Origin: Marinitoga piezophila KA3
GTDB taxonomy: Bacteria; Thermotogota; Thermotogae; Petrotogales; Petrotogaceae
NCBI RefSeq assembly: GCF_000255135.1
Contig: NC_016751.1
Location: forward strand, 1,736,001 to 1,800,000
DNA length: 64,000 bases
Reading direction: 5' to 3'
The notes under the pieces were generated by a model. The model was not told the DNA's origin and did not search any database. It saw nothing but the letters and a program-made list of their open reading frames with translations. Below are positions 1 through 9,819 of this stretch, one piece after another. The translations under genes were made by a program, and so were the position numbers. The first letter of the stretch is position 1. Each line of letters opens with the position of its first letter.

Positions 1-795
1 ACACCTCAAAGGGAAAAACGATTGGCAAAAAAAGCTCAAGAAGGTAATAAAAAAGCAAGAGATGAATTGATAAAAGCTAATTTAAGGCTTGTTATATCTA
101 TTGCAAAAAAATATATAGGAAGAGGATTATCCTTTCTGGATTTGATTCAGGAAGGAAATATAGGATTAATAAAAGCGGTAAATAAGTTTGATTATAAGAA
201 GGGATTTAAATTCAGTACATATGCAACATGGTGGATTAGACAGGCTATAACAAGAGCTATTGCTGATCAGGCAAGAACTATAAGAATCCCAGTGCATATG
301 GTTGAAACAATAAACAAATTCAATAAAATTATCAGAGAATATTTGCAGGAACATGGTGAATATCCTTCACCAGAAAAACTTGCAGAATTAACAGGAAAAC
401 CAGTTGAAAAGGTAAATGAAATCCTTTTAACAGCAAGGGAAACAATATCTGCTGACTCACCGCTTGGAGCATCAGATGAAGATGATTCAACAATAGGTGA
501 TTTTATAGCAGATGATACATTGGATAAACCAGCAGAAGTTGCTATGAAAATGTTATTGAGAGAAGAACTTGAAAAAATTCTTGATACATTGCAGCCAAGA
601 GAGGCAATGGTATTGAAAATGAGATATGGCCTTCTTGATGGTAAGGTAAAGACTCTTGAAGAGGTTGGACAGTATTTTAATGTAACAAGAGAAAGAATAA
701 GACAGATTGAAGTTAAGGCATTGAGAAAGTTAAGACATCCAAGCAGAAGCGCTCAATTAAAAGAATTAAGTTCTATGCTTGGAAAAGAGTTATAA
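1..795 (+). CDS. rpoD: Primary RNA polymerase sigma factor RpoD (3' part, cut by window start)
   Basis: This is the promoter-recognition subunit of RNA polymerase for housekeeping genes. The reading frame is open to base 1, so the TTG at 22 is an internal leucine and the N-terminal regions 1.1/1.2 lie outside the window. Visible are region 2.1 ([17 protein letters not shown]), the core-binding and -10 recognition helix ([15 protein letters not shown]), region 3, and the region 4.2 helix-turn-helix ([20 protein letters not shown]) for -35 contact. The family's usual length is about 400 residues, so roughly a third is missing. The conserved RHPSRS C-terminus marks it as sigma-70 group 1 rather than an alternative sigma. 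It lies 12 bp before the helicase gene, probably co-transcribed. Confidence 0.95.
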   Translation, partial: TPQREKRLAKKAQEGNKKARDELIKANLRLVISIAKKYIGRGLSFLDLIQEGNIGLIKAVNKFDYKKGFKFSTYATWWIRQAITRAIADQARTIRIPVHMVETINKFNKIIREYLQEHGEYPSPEKLAELTGKPVEKVNEILLTARETISADSPLGASDEDDSTIGDFIADDTLDKPAEVAMKMLLREELEKILDTLQPREAMVLKMRYGLLDGKVKTLEEVGQYFNVTRERIRQIEVKALRKLRHPSRSAQLKELSSMLGKEL

Positions 796-807
796 TGGAG
801 GATTCAT

Positions 808-2784
808 ATGGACGAAAAAGTGTTTAATATAAAACGTGAATATTCTATACCAGAATTCTTCAAAGAAGAGTTAGATAGTGAACAGCTTGATGCCGTTATA
901 AACTCCACAGGAAGATCATTAATAATTGCAGGCCCGGGTTCAGGAAAGACCCGGGTCATTACATATAAAATCGCATATTTGCTTTCTCAAGGCATAAAAC
1001 CGGAAAATATTTTATTGGTTACTTTTACAAGAGCTGCTGCTCGTGAAATGGTAGAAAGGGTAAGAAATGTAACCAATGTAGATACATCTTCACTAACTGC
1101 AGGTACCTTTCACCATGTGTGTAATATGATTTTAAGGAGATATGCAAAGGTTATTGGATATGAAAATAACTTTACTATTCTCGATTCAGAAGATGCGAAG
1201 GATTTAATGAGAATAGCAAAAAATGAATATAAGGAAACATTAACAAAGGAAGAAGCCAAACAAATTCCAGGTGAAGGGGTTATTTTAAAGATTATAGGAT
1301 ATGCCGCAAATACGTTAAAATCCATTCGTGAAGCAATATTGGATATGGCTGCATATTTAATTGATTATCAAGAGGATATAGAAAGAATATATATGAATTA
1401 TCTTGAAATGAAGAAAAAAATAAATGCAATGGATTATGATGATATGCTAATAAATACATTGCATCTTTTAGAAACAAATGAGGATATAAGAAATTATATA
1501 GCTTCAAAATATCAATGGGTATTGGTAGATGAATTTCAGGATACCAGTCTTGTTCAATTGAGAATAGTTGAATTTTTATCCAGTGTGCATAAAAATCTTA
1601 TAGTTGTTGGTGATGATTCGCAAAGTATATATTCATTTAGGGGTTCAAGATTTGAAAATGTTGAAGAGTTTCAGTCACATGAAGATGTAAAATTATTTAA
1701 AATTCAAACAAATTATAGAAGTGTTCCTGAAATAGTTGAATTAGAAAATTATCTTATTCCAACACACTCTATTCCAAAAAAATTAAAACCATATAGAAGT
1801 TCCTATCATATGAAACCAGTAATAGTGAAAACATATGATGAATTAGAACAGGCAGATTTTATAGTGCAACTTATAGAAAATAAATTTGATGAAGGTGTTT
1901 CTCCAGAAGAAATAGCTATATTATACCGTTCCCATAGTTTATCAATGGTACTACAACAAAAATTGGACGTAAAAAAGATTTCATATAAATTATTATCTGG
2001 TAAGAGATTTATAGAAACAAGACATATAAAAGATATAATGGCTTTTTTAAAGATATTAGCAAATCCATATGATAATATTTCATGGACACGTGTATTAAAG
2101 CTGTTTCCAGGTATAGGTCAAAAAACACTTACAAAAATCGTTAACGAATTTTATGCAAACCTTATGGAATATCCAACACCATATGGAGCATTTGAACAGA
2201 TTAAATTTAGAAAGTATCCAAAAGCCAAAGAAATAATATTATATTTGTTTGAAAATAGCGATGAAAATCCACAGGATTTAATAGACTATATATATAATGA
2301 GTTTTATAGGGAATATCTGGAATTAAATTTTAAAGATGCATATTCAAGAAAACAGGATATAGAAAGATTAGGGGAAATTGCTTCAAGATATAAGTCAGTA
2401 GAATCCTTTCTTGAAGAATTGGCATTAAGTGAAAATATAGAAATACAAAGTGCCGAGAAAGATAGAAAAAATGAAAGAATTACATTAACTACAGTTCATG
2501 GTGCAAAGGGATTGGAATGGAAGGTTGTAATAATAATTTCTGTAAACCCTGGAGATTTCCCAAACGGAATGGCATTAAAAGAAAAAAAGATAGATGAAGA
2601 GGAAAGATTGTTTTATGTTGCTGTAACTCGAGCAAAAGATGAGTTGTATATAGTAAAACAGCTTACTGGAACGACAAAGCCGTATTACGGCAATTCATTT
2701 TACATGAGGCAGAAATTACCAGATTTTACAGATAAAATTCCAAAAGAACTTGTGGAACACTGGAAAATTGGATATTCAGATTAA
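808..2784 (+). CDS. UvrD/Rep/PcrA-type superfamily 1 DNA helicase
   Basis: This is an ATP-dependent 3'-5' DNA helicase, probably acting in repair or in clearing replication forks. Seen in order: a Q-motif (LDSEQLDAV, about residue 22), Walker A AGPGSGKT (41-48), motif II VDEFQDTS (about 240), motif III VGDDSQSIYSFRG (about 268), motif V TTVHGAKGLEW, and motif VI VAVTRAKDELY near the C-terminus. At 658 residues it is shorter than a typical PcrA/UvrD (about 720-ish), and the extended C-terminal tail that binds polymerase is not obvious. A clean GGAGG lies 6 bases upstream of the ATG. I cannot separate UvrD from PcrA or Rep from sequence alone. Confidence 0.92.
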   Translation: MDEKVFNIKREYSIPEFFKEELDSEQLDAVINSTGRSLIIAGPGSGKTRVITYKIAYLLSQGIKPENILLVTFTRAAAREMVERVRNVTNVDTSSLTAGTFHHVCNMILRRYAKVIGYENNFTILDSEDAKDLMRIAKNEYKETLTKEEAKQIPGEGVILKIIGYAANTLKSIREAILDMAAYLIDYQEDIERIYMNYLEMKKKINAMDYDDMLINTLHLLETNEDIRNYIASKYQWVLVDEFQDTSLVQLRIVEFLSSVHKNLIVVGDDSQSIYSFRGSRFENVEEFQSHEDVKLFKIQTNYRSVPEIVELENYLIPTHSIPKKLKPYRSSYHMKPVIVKTYDELEQADFIVQLIENKFDEGVSPEEIAILYRSHSLSMVLQQKLDVKKISYKLLSGKRFIETRHIKDIMAFLKILANPYDNISWTRVLKLFPGIGQKTLTKIVNEFYANLMEYPTPYGAFEQIKFRKYPKAKEIILYLFENSDENPQDLIDYIYNEFYREYLELNFKDAYSRKQDIERLGEIASRYKSVESFLEELALSENIEIQSAEKDRKNERITLTTVHGAKGLEWKVVIIISVNPGDFPNGMALKEKKIDEEERLFYVAVTRAKDELYIVKQLTGTTKPYYGNSFYMRQKLPDFTDKIPKELVEHWKIGYSD

Positions 2785-2786
2785 AT

Positions 2787-2818
2787 AAAATGCGAGAGAA
2801 AGAAATCTCTCGCATTTT
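2787..2818. terminator. Bidirectional rho-independent terminator between convergent genes
   Basis: Perfect 12-bp arms (AAAATGCGAGAG at 2787-2798 and its complement at 2807-2818) with an 8-nt loop. A-rich and T-rich flanks allow termination of both the helicase and the permease transcripts. Confidence 0.88.
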
Positions 2819-2826
2819 ATTTATTA

Positions 2827-4236
2827 TTATACAGATAATTTTCCTGTTGCCACGAGGAATATAACAACTATAGAAATAACCCACATTACTCCATATGTAA
2901 GTTTTTGCCCACCTGTTAAACCTTCGCCTCTTTCCTTTTTGGCTATAGGATATGCAAATATACCAAATGAATAAATTACCAATGCAGTTATTATATATAT
3001 CCATCCAACTGCATAAATTACCCATGCTGTATAAATTACAGCAACCCACGCAAAGAATTTATACAATCCGCTATTTTCTTCTTTTGCTACTTTAACTCCA
3101 AATACAGCGGAGAAGAAATATGGTAATAATATTGTTGTTGTAGCAATATAGAATATAGTATTATAAACATTTTGTAAAGTATCTGATAATAAAGATAATA
3201 AGAAAATCTGAGTGATGATATTTGTAATTGTCAATGAAAATACAGGTGTGGCATTTTCATTTTGCTGAGCAAATTTTTTAGGGAATACATTATCTTTAAC
3301 TGCGGCAATATACGGTATCTCTGCAGTAAGTAATAACCAGCTTAGTAAAGCACCAAAAACAGAGAATAAAAATCCAAAGTCGAGAATATATTGTCCAGGT
3401 TTACCCATAACTTTACTTAAAACAGTACCAAGAGGTGAAGTTGAATTAACCAATTCGCCCGGTGGTACAACACCCATTGTAAAAACAGAAACTGAAATAT
3501 AAACAATAAGTGTAATAATAAAGCCAATTATAGTAGCTTTTCCGACGTCTTTTTGTGATTTCGCCTTATTTGAAAGAACAACTGCGCCTTCTATACCAAT
3601 AAATGCCCATAACATAGTTCCAAAACTATCATTTACCTGCTTGAAAATAGATGCTGTTTCTCCAGTTGCAGCAATTTTGGTTGAAAAGAATATATCTTTT
3701 ACGAGATCAGGATTAAACGCAAAAATTGAAACTATAGCAACAAGAAATAGAGGAATTAATTTTAAAACAGTTAAAATAGCATTTGTGGTACCAGCTGTTC
3801 TAATTCCGCTAACAATTAAAAAGTGATAAACCCATAGAATAATACTTGAAAAAACAAGTGCGATAATTTTATTTTGTTCTAAAATTGGGAAATATCCACT
3901 TAGAATTTTCATTATTACAGCAAAGAAAGCAATATTCCCGAGCAACGCACTCCACCAATATCCCCACGCAGAATTAAACCCTATAAATTCTCCAAATTGT
4001 TCTCTGGCATAAGAGTAAATACCACCTTCTAATTCGGGACGTTTATAGGATAAAAACTGAAATACCATTGCCAGAGAAAAAACACCGAATCCTGTAATTA
4101 GCCAACCAATTAAAATTGCTCCAGGGTTTGCAACGCTACCAAGATCAGCTGGTGAGTTGAAAATCCCGGCGCCAATCATTGAACCAATAACCAGCATGGT
4201 AAGTGCAAATAACCCTAAAACTTTGTTGTTGCTCAT
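2827..4236 (-). CDS. arcD: APC-family amino acid antiporter, likely arginine/ornithine exchanger
   Basis: This is an integral membrane transporter of the amino acid-polyamine-organocation family, 469 residues with about 12 hydrophobic segments. The family's first-helix motif is clear (IGSMIGAGIF, residues 17-26), followed by the GGIYSYAREQFG segment. It lies 28 bp downstream of arginine deiminase on the same strand, so the likely job is arginine uptake in exchange for ornithine or citrulline. The family assignment is firm. The substrate is inferred from the neighbour. Start: ATG with GGAGGTGA just upstream (minus strand). Confidence 0.85.
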   Translation of the reverse strand: MSNNKVLGLFALTMLVIGSMIGAGIFNSPADLGSVANPGAILIGWLITGFGVFSLAMVFQFLSYKRPELEGGIYSYAREQFGEFIGFNSAWGYWWSALLGNIAFFAVIMKILSGYFPILEQNKIIALVFSSIILWVYHFLIVSGIRTAGTTNAILTVLKLIPLFLVAIVSIFAFNPDLVKDIFFSTKIAATGETASIFKQVNDSFGTMLWAFIGIEGAVVLSNKAKSQKDVGKATIIGFIITLIVYISVSVFTMGVVPPGELVNSTSPLGTVLSKVMGKPGQYILDFGFLFSVFGALLSWLLLTAEIPYIAAVKDNVFPKKFAQQNENATPVFSLTITNIITQIFLLSLLSDTLQNVYNTIFYIATTTILLPYFFSAVFGVKVAKEENSGLYKFFAWVAVIYTAWVIYAVGWIYIITALVIYSFGIFAYPIAKKERGEGLTGGQKLTYGVMWVISIVVIFLVATGKLSV

Positions 4237-4264
4237 ACTTCACCTCCAATATTTATAGGATAAA

Positions 4265-5473
4265 TTAATCCCCCCTATTCATAGGCATTGACATACATCG
4301 TGGTCCTCCACGACCTCTTGATAATTCACTTGAAGGTATTTCAATAACGCTAATGCCATTATCTCTTAAAAGAGTGTTTGTAACATAATTTCTATCATAT
4401 GCGATAACAACACCAGGTTTTACGGCTAAAACATTTGAACCGTCATTCCATTGCTCTCTTTTTGCTGCAATTTCATCTTCTCCACCACATTTTAATATTT
4501 TTACCTGACCATTTTCAAGGTATTTTTGTAATATTTCTTCAAGTGATTTGTTCTCTTCAATAACTTCAAGATCACCGTCTTTTCCTTTTTTAATTACATA
4601 TACCAATAAACTGGATTCTAATTGCGAATGAGCGAGGAATTTATCTGTATCAACCATTGTAAATATAGTATCAAGATGCATGTATGCTCTTTTCTTTGGG
4701 ATATTAATAGCAAGAATAGTTTCAAATGATTCATCTGTTTCAAAGAATAGTTTCTTGGCAAGGATTTCTACAGCTTCGGGATCTGTTCTTTGTGAAATAC
4801 CTATAGCAAGAACTTTTTCGGTAAGAACCAATACATCTCCGCCTTCAATAGCAAAAGGCAATGTCATATCGTAGTAAATAGGAGTATTTTTGAAGTCGTT
4901 ATTATATTTTACAACATATTTCATAAATAATGATTCTCTTCTTCTTGCTTTTGTTCTCATCCTGTTTATAACAATACCTTTACCAACAAAAGCAACAGGA
5001 TCTCTCTGGAAATAAAGGTTTGGTAATGGCAATAAATAAAACTGTTTGTTAAGCCTTACCTTTGTTGAAAAATTCTCTTTCTTTAATTTAAATTCATTAA
5101 TTCTAACTCCACCAACAATTTTATTTATCATTTCCTTTGTTTCAAAGCTTAAAAGATATTCTTCAAGAGCTTCCTTTATATATTCATTTTTAACCTCGCT
5201 TAATTCAAGATATTCTTTTACAAATTGCTCTTTTATAGAATCTTCGCTTAAAGATGTAGCCAATAAATCAGTTACATATTCTACATGAACACCATTTGTT
5301 CTTAATACATCAGCGAAATAATCGTGTTCCTGCTGAGCTTTCTTTAAAAATGGAATATCTTCAAATAATAATTCTTCAAGTAAATCAGGTTCCATATTTT
5401 CAAGTTCTAAACCTGGTCTGTGTAATAACACACGCCTCAATCTTTTAACTTCTGAATATACATTTATTCCCAT
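4265..5473 (-). CDS. arcA: Arginine deiminase
   Basis: This cytosolic enzyme hydrolyses L-arginine to citrulline and ammonia, the first step of the arginine deiminase ATP-yielding pathway. About 402 residues, the usual family length. Visible signatures are FQRDP in the middle, the MHLDTIFTMVD active-site block with its His and Asp, and the catalytic Cys in GGPRCMSMP ten residues from the C-terminus. Two ATGs occur at the 5' end. The one at 5473 has GGGAGGT at proper spacing, while the one at 5479 abuts the ribosome site, so 5473 is preferred. Ornithine carbamoyltransferase and carbamate kinase, the next two enzymes, are not next to it. Confidence 0.95.
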   Translation of the reverse strand: MGINVYSEVKRLRRVLLHRPGLELENMEPDLLEELLFEDIPFLKKAQQEHDYFADVLRTNGVHVEYVTDLLATSLSEDSIKEQFVKEYLELSEVKNEYIKEALEEYLLSFETKEMINKIVGGVRINEFKLKKENFSTKVRLNKQFYLLPLPNLYFQRDPVAFVGKGIVINRMRTKARRRESLFMKYVVKYNNDFKNTPIYYDMTLPFAIEGGDVLVLTEKVLAIGISQRTDPEAVEILAKKLFFETDESFETILAINIPKKRAYMHLDTIFTMVDTDKFLAHSQLESSLLVYVIKKGKDGDLEVIEENKSLEEILQKYLENGQVKILKCGGEDEIAAKREQWNDGSNVLAVKPGVVIAYDRNYVTNTLLRDNGISVIEIPSSELSRGRGGPRCMSMPMNRGD

Positions 5474-5510
5474 GATCATACCTCCCGTAGATATTTTATT
5501 ATCCAGTAAT

Positions 5511-5516
5511 ATTATA
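5511..5516 (-). promoter_or_regulatory. Candidate -10 box for arcA-permease transcript
   Basis: A perfect TATAAT on the minus strand about 38 bases before the arcA start. The -35 region at 5534-5539 is weak (TTTTAA), which suggests activator dependence. This is an inference. Confidence 0.45.
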
Positions 5517-5603
5517 CATTTTTAAAGTATTTTTTAAAAATTCCAATTTTAGCCAAATTTTATTGCTAAGAAAAATTTTTCATGGTTATTATAAAATTTT
5601 ATC

Positions 5604-5650
5604 AGTATGCAGGAGTATGCGTGAGTATGCGTAAGTATGCGTGAGTATGC
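5604..5650. repeat. Five AGTATGC repeats at exact 10-bp spacing
   Basis: AGTATGC occurs at 5604, 5614, 5624, 5634 and 5644, each separated by three bases (mostly GTG or GTA). This places every copy on the same face of the helix. The array lies between the divergent arcA and metalloprotease genes, about 90 bp from each predicted -10. It could be a cooperative regulator-binding array or a simple slippage repeat. No product is encoded. Confidence 0.9.
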
Positions 5651-5730
5651 TCCTTTTTAACGTGAAAAAAATTTCACATATTATTATTTACATTCTCTTC
5701 TAATATGTGTTATTTAATGTATTTAAAATT

Positions 5731-5739
5731 TGCTATAAT
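5731..5739 (+). promoter_or_regulatory. Extended -10 promoter for the secreted metalloprotease gene
   Basis: TGCTATAAT fits the TGnTATAAT extended -10 consensus. The -35 region is poor (TATTTA). It lies about 34 bases before the start codon at 5773. Confidence 0.5.
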
Positions 5740-5772
5740 ATAATAGAAAAAATATAATTATGGAGGTGTAAA

Positions 5773-8193
5773 ATGGGTAAAAAAATTCTTATTGTAATAA
5801 TTGCTTTATTAAATGTAATGATTTTTTCGACAAACATTTATAATTTCGAATATTCTTTAAAAAACAATTCAAGAGTTGCAGAAACAAAATATTTTAAATT
5901 TATATTTGAGAAAAATTTATCTTATATCTTTCCTGTATTAAATAAAGTAGCTGACAAATTATATGAAAATTATGAAGATTTTTATGAAACGTCACCAGGA
6001 AGTATAACAGTATTTGTATATGATGATGTAGACTTTGTAAATTCATTTGCTATTCCGCATTTGAATATTATAAGATTATATGTAAATCAACCAGATTCTT
6101 CAATAGGGTTAACTGAAAATGTACGTACATGGCTGCCGTTTGTTTTTTCTCATGAGCTTAATCACGTTTTTTATGGCAATATGAGGAATAAATATATAGA
6201 CTGGATTCCATATGATTTTATCAAAAAAGGATTATTATCAATGAATTGGCAACCAAGTTATTTGCATGAAGGACTTTCAATATATATGGAAAGCAAATAT
6301 TTTAAGGGAAGATTTGAGGATAGTATATTTAATATGTATTTAATGGCAGAAATTATTTCAAATAAATATCCAGAATATTATCTTGGTTCTGGTTCAATGA
6401 CAGATAAATGGTCACCAGCAGGATTTAATTATATGTATGGTGCAATATTTACAAAAGAGATTTCTGAAAAATATGGAGAAGAAACATTAAAAAAAATCAT
6501 ACAGGATATGAATTCAAAATTGTTTTTTAACACGATAAAATATTCTTTTGAAAAGGTCACAGGAGAAAAATGGAAAGACTTTTTATTATATATAAAGGTG
6601 AAATATAAAAATCTTTATTTAGGTAGATCTGAAAAAGGATATAAAGATAATTATAAACCTTTAAATAATGCATTTCATTATACCGGAAATCTTAATACAG
6701 ATGGAGAAAAGCTGTATTATTATGGAGAATTTGAAAATAAAATTAAAGGGGTATATAAAGGTGACGAATATGTAGGCAATTATAGAAAATTTAGCATATC
6801 AAAAGATGGAAAGCTATTATACCTTTCAAGTATTACTAATAATAATGAAAATAGAAATATTCTTTATTTAAAATGTGATTGTCCGTTATCTGATAAAATA
6901 ATTGCAAACAGAGTTAGATCCTTTAATTTTATTGATAATAATAGAGTGGTATATACAACAATAAAAAATGGTTTTACTACTACATATATAATGGATTTAA
7001 GAACAGGAAATAAAGAAAAAATAATATCAGAAGGATATTATGTAATAAATAATTTTACATCTAATGGTAAAGAAGTATATTTTTCAGCTAACTTTGACAA
7101 TACCACTGATATATATAAATATGAAATAGAAACAGGAAATTTATTGAGATTAACAAGAAACCAATATACTGAGAGAGATTTATTTCTGTATAACGATTAC
7201 TTATATTTCTCAGCGGATTATGAGGATAATATATACAACATATATAGGTATAATATAAAAAATAAAAAATTGGAAAAAATAACAAATCACATATACGGAA
7301 CATTTAATCCTGTAATCATAAAAGAAAAATTATATTTCATTTTTTACGATGAAAATGGGTATCATATTTCAACATTAAATCTAGATAATTTATCAAAAAA
7401 ATTAATTGAGACTGTTGAATTTAATGAATATATAGCTGTTTCACCTTTAATTTATCATATGAAACCTGACAAATATAGTAAATATGAGGAAAAAACAAAA
7501 TATAATTATATAATACCATTAGTTTATAATAATAAAATAGGTGTGGGATATATATCTTTAAGCGAAGGTTTGAATTACGGTTTTGGTGCAGGTGTGTTAA
7601 CGGATATCAATAATACTTCAATGATTGTTGGAGGATATTTGAATTTATATACTAATAATTTTATTTTATCTACAATAGGAAATGAAGGAATATATACGGA
7701 CATTTCAATATCCAAAGATTTTCAATTTTATTTAAAATCAAAATATTATCTGACAATTTCAAATAATCTTCAGTTGCATAATATATCCCCTGTATCAAAT
7801 ACCTTTAGTATAAATATAACAAATAATCCGTATTATATAAACAGCATTCAGTTATATAATTATAATGTATCAATGAACATTAATAATGCATATACATCAA
7901 TAAATATTTCAAAGCCATTCTATGTATTTTCATTTGTTACAACACCATATGGATATTACGATACATCTGGAAATCTTGTTTTAGGAACATCTTTTTCAAA
8001 AAAAATATGGAATCCTGATATTTCAATATTTGATGGAAAATTTAGATTTGATAATTTATATTTAACAGGTAATATATCCTATAATATTCCTTTTCACAAA
8101 ACAACATGTGGAATATCTCTGATATTTAATTTTACAGAATTTTACTGGGCAAATGTTCCAATTCCAATAAAAATAATTGATTTTTCAAATTAA
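5773..8193 (+). CDS. Secreted HExxH metalloprotease with beta-propeller and barrel-like C-terminus
   Basis: I do not recognise a named gene. Residues 1-20 form a signal peptide. Residues 45-280 resemble a gluzincin (peptidase MA-like) protease. The zinc motif HELNH is at 127-131 and a third ligand Glu about 166 is in LHEGLSIYMES, 35 residues later, as in that clan. Residues about 300-540 contain repeated short blocks typical of TolB-like propellers (DIYKYEIETG, NIYRYNIKNK). The remaining 250 residues alternate polar and aromatic residues with many Asn/Tyr/Ser, as in outer-membrane (toga) beta-barrels. An attached surface protease is the inference. ATG with GGAGGTG upstream. Followed by a terminator, so monocistronic. 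Confidence 0.75.
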   Translation: MGKKILIVIIALLNVMIFSTNIYNFEYSLKNNSRVAETKYFKFIFEKNLSYIFPVLNKVADKLYENYEDFYETSPGSITVFVYDDVDFVNSFAIPHLNIIRLYVNQPDSSIGLTENVRTWLPFVFSHELNHVFYGNMRNKYIDWIPYDFIKKGLLSMNWQPSYLHEGLSIYMESKYFKGRFEDSIFNMYLMAEIISNKYPEYYLGSGSMTDKWSPAGFNYMYGAIFTKEISEKYGEETLKKIIQDMNSKLFFNTIKYSFEKVTGEKWKDFLLYIKVKYKNLYLGRSEKGYKDNYKPLNNAFHYTGNLNTDGEKLYYYGEFENKIKGVYKGDEYVGNYRKFSISKDGKLLYLSSITNNNENRNILYLKCDCPLSDKIIANRVRSFNFIDNNRVVYTTIKNGFTTTYIMDLRTGNKEKIISEGYYVINNFTSNGKEVYFSANFDNTTDIYKYEIETGNLLRLTRNQYTERDLFLYNDYLYFSADYEDNIYNIYRYNIKNKKLEKITNHIYGTFNPVIIKEKLYFIFYDENGYHISTLNLDNLSKKLIETVEFNEYIAVSPLIYHMKPDKYSKYEEKTKYNYIIPLVYNNKIGVGYISLSEGLNYGFGAGVLTDINNTSMIVGGYLNLYTNNFILSTIGNEGIYTDISISKDFQFYLKSKYYLTISNNLQLHNISPVSNTFSINITNNPYYINSIQLYNYNVSMNINNAYTSINISKPFYVFSFVTTPYGYYDTSGNLVLGTSFSKKIWNPDISIFDGKFRFDNLYLTGNISYNIPFHKTTCGISLIFNFTEFYWANVPIPIKIIDFSN

Positions 8194-8215
8194 TAGATAT
8201 AAGTATTAATTAGCT

Positions 8216-8241
8216 ATAATCCCCCGATATTGGGGGATTAT
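8216..8241 (+). terminator. Rho-independent terminator after the metalloprotease gene
   Basis: Ten-bp arms ATAATCCCCC / GGGGGATTAT around a 6-nt loop, followed by TTTTTATTTT. Confidence 0.88.
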
Positions 8242-8420
8242 TTTTATTTTAAAAATTATGAAAATGATTTCTTGGAAAGATTACGGATAATTAACGAGAG
8301 TTATGGTTGATTATTGTTAGTAGGTTATTTTTTTTATAACATAATGTTACTTGTAATATTTCGAAAATAAATATATAATATGATTAAAGATATTGAAATT
8401 AAGTTAATAATTTTTTGAAG

Positions 8421-8438
8421 AAAACTTGAAAAAGTTTT
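8421..8438. promoter_or_regulatory. Candidate operator upstream of the xanthine dehydrogenase operon
   Basis: AAAACTT-GAAA-AAGTTTT is a perfect 7-bp inverted repeat 42 bases before the first start codon of the operon. It overlaps TTGAAA, and TATATT/TATTAT sequences lie just downstream, so it sits where a repressor or activator would act. No regulator gene is adjacent. Whether it is a binding site is inference. Confidence 0.4.
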
Positions 8439-8480
8439 AAATATATTATGTATGTCTATTCTTGTAAAAGGAGGGGAATT

Positions 8481-9347
8481 ATGATAACGTTTTCTTATGA
8501 TTACGCAAAACCCAAAACGCTAGATGAAGCCCTTGAATTATTGCAAAAAGACGGGGCTTATCCTATGTTAGGAGGAACTGATTTAATTGTAAAAATGAGA
8601 GCGAATCGAATTAAACCAACAGTTGTAGTAGATTTAAAAGGAATTGATGAATTATTTAAAGTAGATTTTTCCAAAGAAAATGGATTAACCTTTGGTGCTG
8701 GAATAAAACTCAATGTATTGGTTGAAGAATTTGATTTTGTAAAAGAATATTATCCAACATTGTATCAGGGGGCAAGAGTAGTTGGAGGGTATCAAACCAG
8801 AAACAGAGGAACTGTTGCTGGTAATATTTGTAATGCTTCACCTGCTTCAGATACAGCTCCAGCATTATTAACATATGATGCGGAATTAAATCTTGTAAGC
8901 AAGGAAGGCGAAAGAACAGTAAAATTAACAGAATTCTTTGTAGGACCAGGAAAAACTGTATTGAAAAAAGGAGAGATTGTAAAATCAATCCATTTGCCTT
9001 TTGAAGGTGAAAGTATAGGAAGATATTACAAGATTTCAAGAATTAAAGCAGTTGACCTTTCAACAATTGGAATGGCATTAACTGTAATTGATCCAGAAGG
9101 AAAGAGAGATATAAGAGTTGCATTAGCTTCTGTTGCTCCAACACCAGTTAGAATTTTTGAAGCAGAAGAATTTATAAAGGGTAAAGAATTAACAAAGGAA
9201 AATGTTGAGGAGTTTGCAAGAATAATACATGATAGTGTTTCTCCAATAACAGATGCAAGGGGAACAGCTGAATATAGAAAAAGAATGGCTAAAATATTAC
9301 CTATAAAATTGCTAAGAGAATTAAATTTGTTGAAGGAGGGGATATAA
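8481..9347 (+). CDS. Xanthine dehydrogenase family, FAD-binding subunit
   Basis: This is the middle, electron-transfer subunit of a molybdenum hydroxylase (CoxM/XdhB class), 288 residues. FAD-contact blocks are visible: YPMLGGTDLIVKMRANR near the N-terminus and GGYQTRNRGTVAGNICNASP around residue 100. The start is placed at ATG 8481, which has AAAGGAGGGG directly upstream. An upstream in-frame ATG at 8448 has none. It is the first gene of a nine-gene run on the plus strand, 1 bp before the iron-sulfur subunit. The separate-subunit arrangement is typical of anaerobes. The substrate (xanthine, hypoxanthine or another N-heterocycle) is not readable from this subunit. Confidence 0.93.
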   Translation: MITFSYDYAKPKTLDEALELLQKDGAYPMLGGTDLIVKMRANRIKPTVVVDLKGIDELFKVDFSKENGLTFGAGIKLNVLVEEFDFVKEYYPTLYQGARVVGGYQTRNRGTVAGNICNASPASDTAPALLTYDAELNLVSKEGERTVKLTEFFVGPGKTVLKKGEIVKSIHLPFEGESIGRYYKISRIKAVDLSTIGMALTVIDPEGKRDIRVALASVAPTPVRIFEAEEFIKGKELTKENVEEFARIIHDSVSPITDARGTAEYRKRMAKILPIKLLRELNLLKEGI

Positions 9348-9348
9348 T

Positions 9349-9819
9349 ATGAAAATTACATTTACAGTAAATAATGAAAATGTAGAAGTTGATGTAAAGC
9401 CAAATGAAACCCTCCTTGATGTATTAAGAGAAAAATTATACCTTACAGGTGCTAAGGAAGGTTGTGGAAATGGCGAATGTGGTGCCTGTACAGTTATATA
9501 TAATGGAAGACCTGTAAATTCATGTCTTGTTTTAGCACCAGAAGCAGAAGGCGCAGTAATTGAAACAGTAGAAGGCTTAACAAAGGATAATAAATTACAT
9601 CCTATTCAGGAAGCATTTATTGAAGCTAATGCTTTCCAATGTGGATATTGTACACCAGGATTTATTATGTCTACAAAAGCAATGTTAGAAAAAGTTCCAA
9701 ATCCAACAAAAGAAGTTATTGTTGAAAGATTGGCAGGTAATTTATGTAGATGTACCGGTTATACAGTAATTATTGATGCTGTGAAATTAGCTGCCCAGAA
9801 AATGGGAGGTGCAAAATAA
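9349..9819 (+). CDS. Xanthine dehydrogenase family, 2Fe-2S subunit
   Basis: This small subunit passes electrons from the molybdenum site to FAD. 156 residues in two domains. The plant-ferredoxin-like N-terminal domain has GCGNGECGACTV and a fourth Cys in NSCLV. The C-terminal helical domain has FQCGYCTPGF and GNLCRCTGY, the second 2Fe-2S site nearest the molybdenum cofactor. All eight expected Cys ligands appear present. The stop overlaps the next start by one base (TAATG), which implies translational coupling with the large subunit. Confidence 0.95.
   Translation: MKITFTVNNENVEVDVKPNETLLDVLREKLYLTGAKEGCGNGECGACTVIYNGRPVNSCLVLAPEAEGAVIETVEGLTKDNKLHPIQEAFIEANAFQCGYCTPGFIMSTKAMLEKVPNPTKEVIVERLAGNLCRCTGYTVIIDAVKLAAQKMGGAK

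Noticed and set aside
5604-5650. Possible CRISPR-like array
   Set aside because: Units are only 10 bp with 3-bp gaps. No spacers of CRISPR length and no cas genes.
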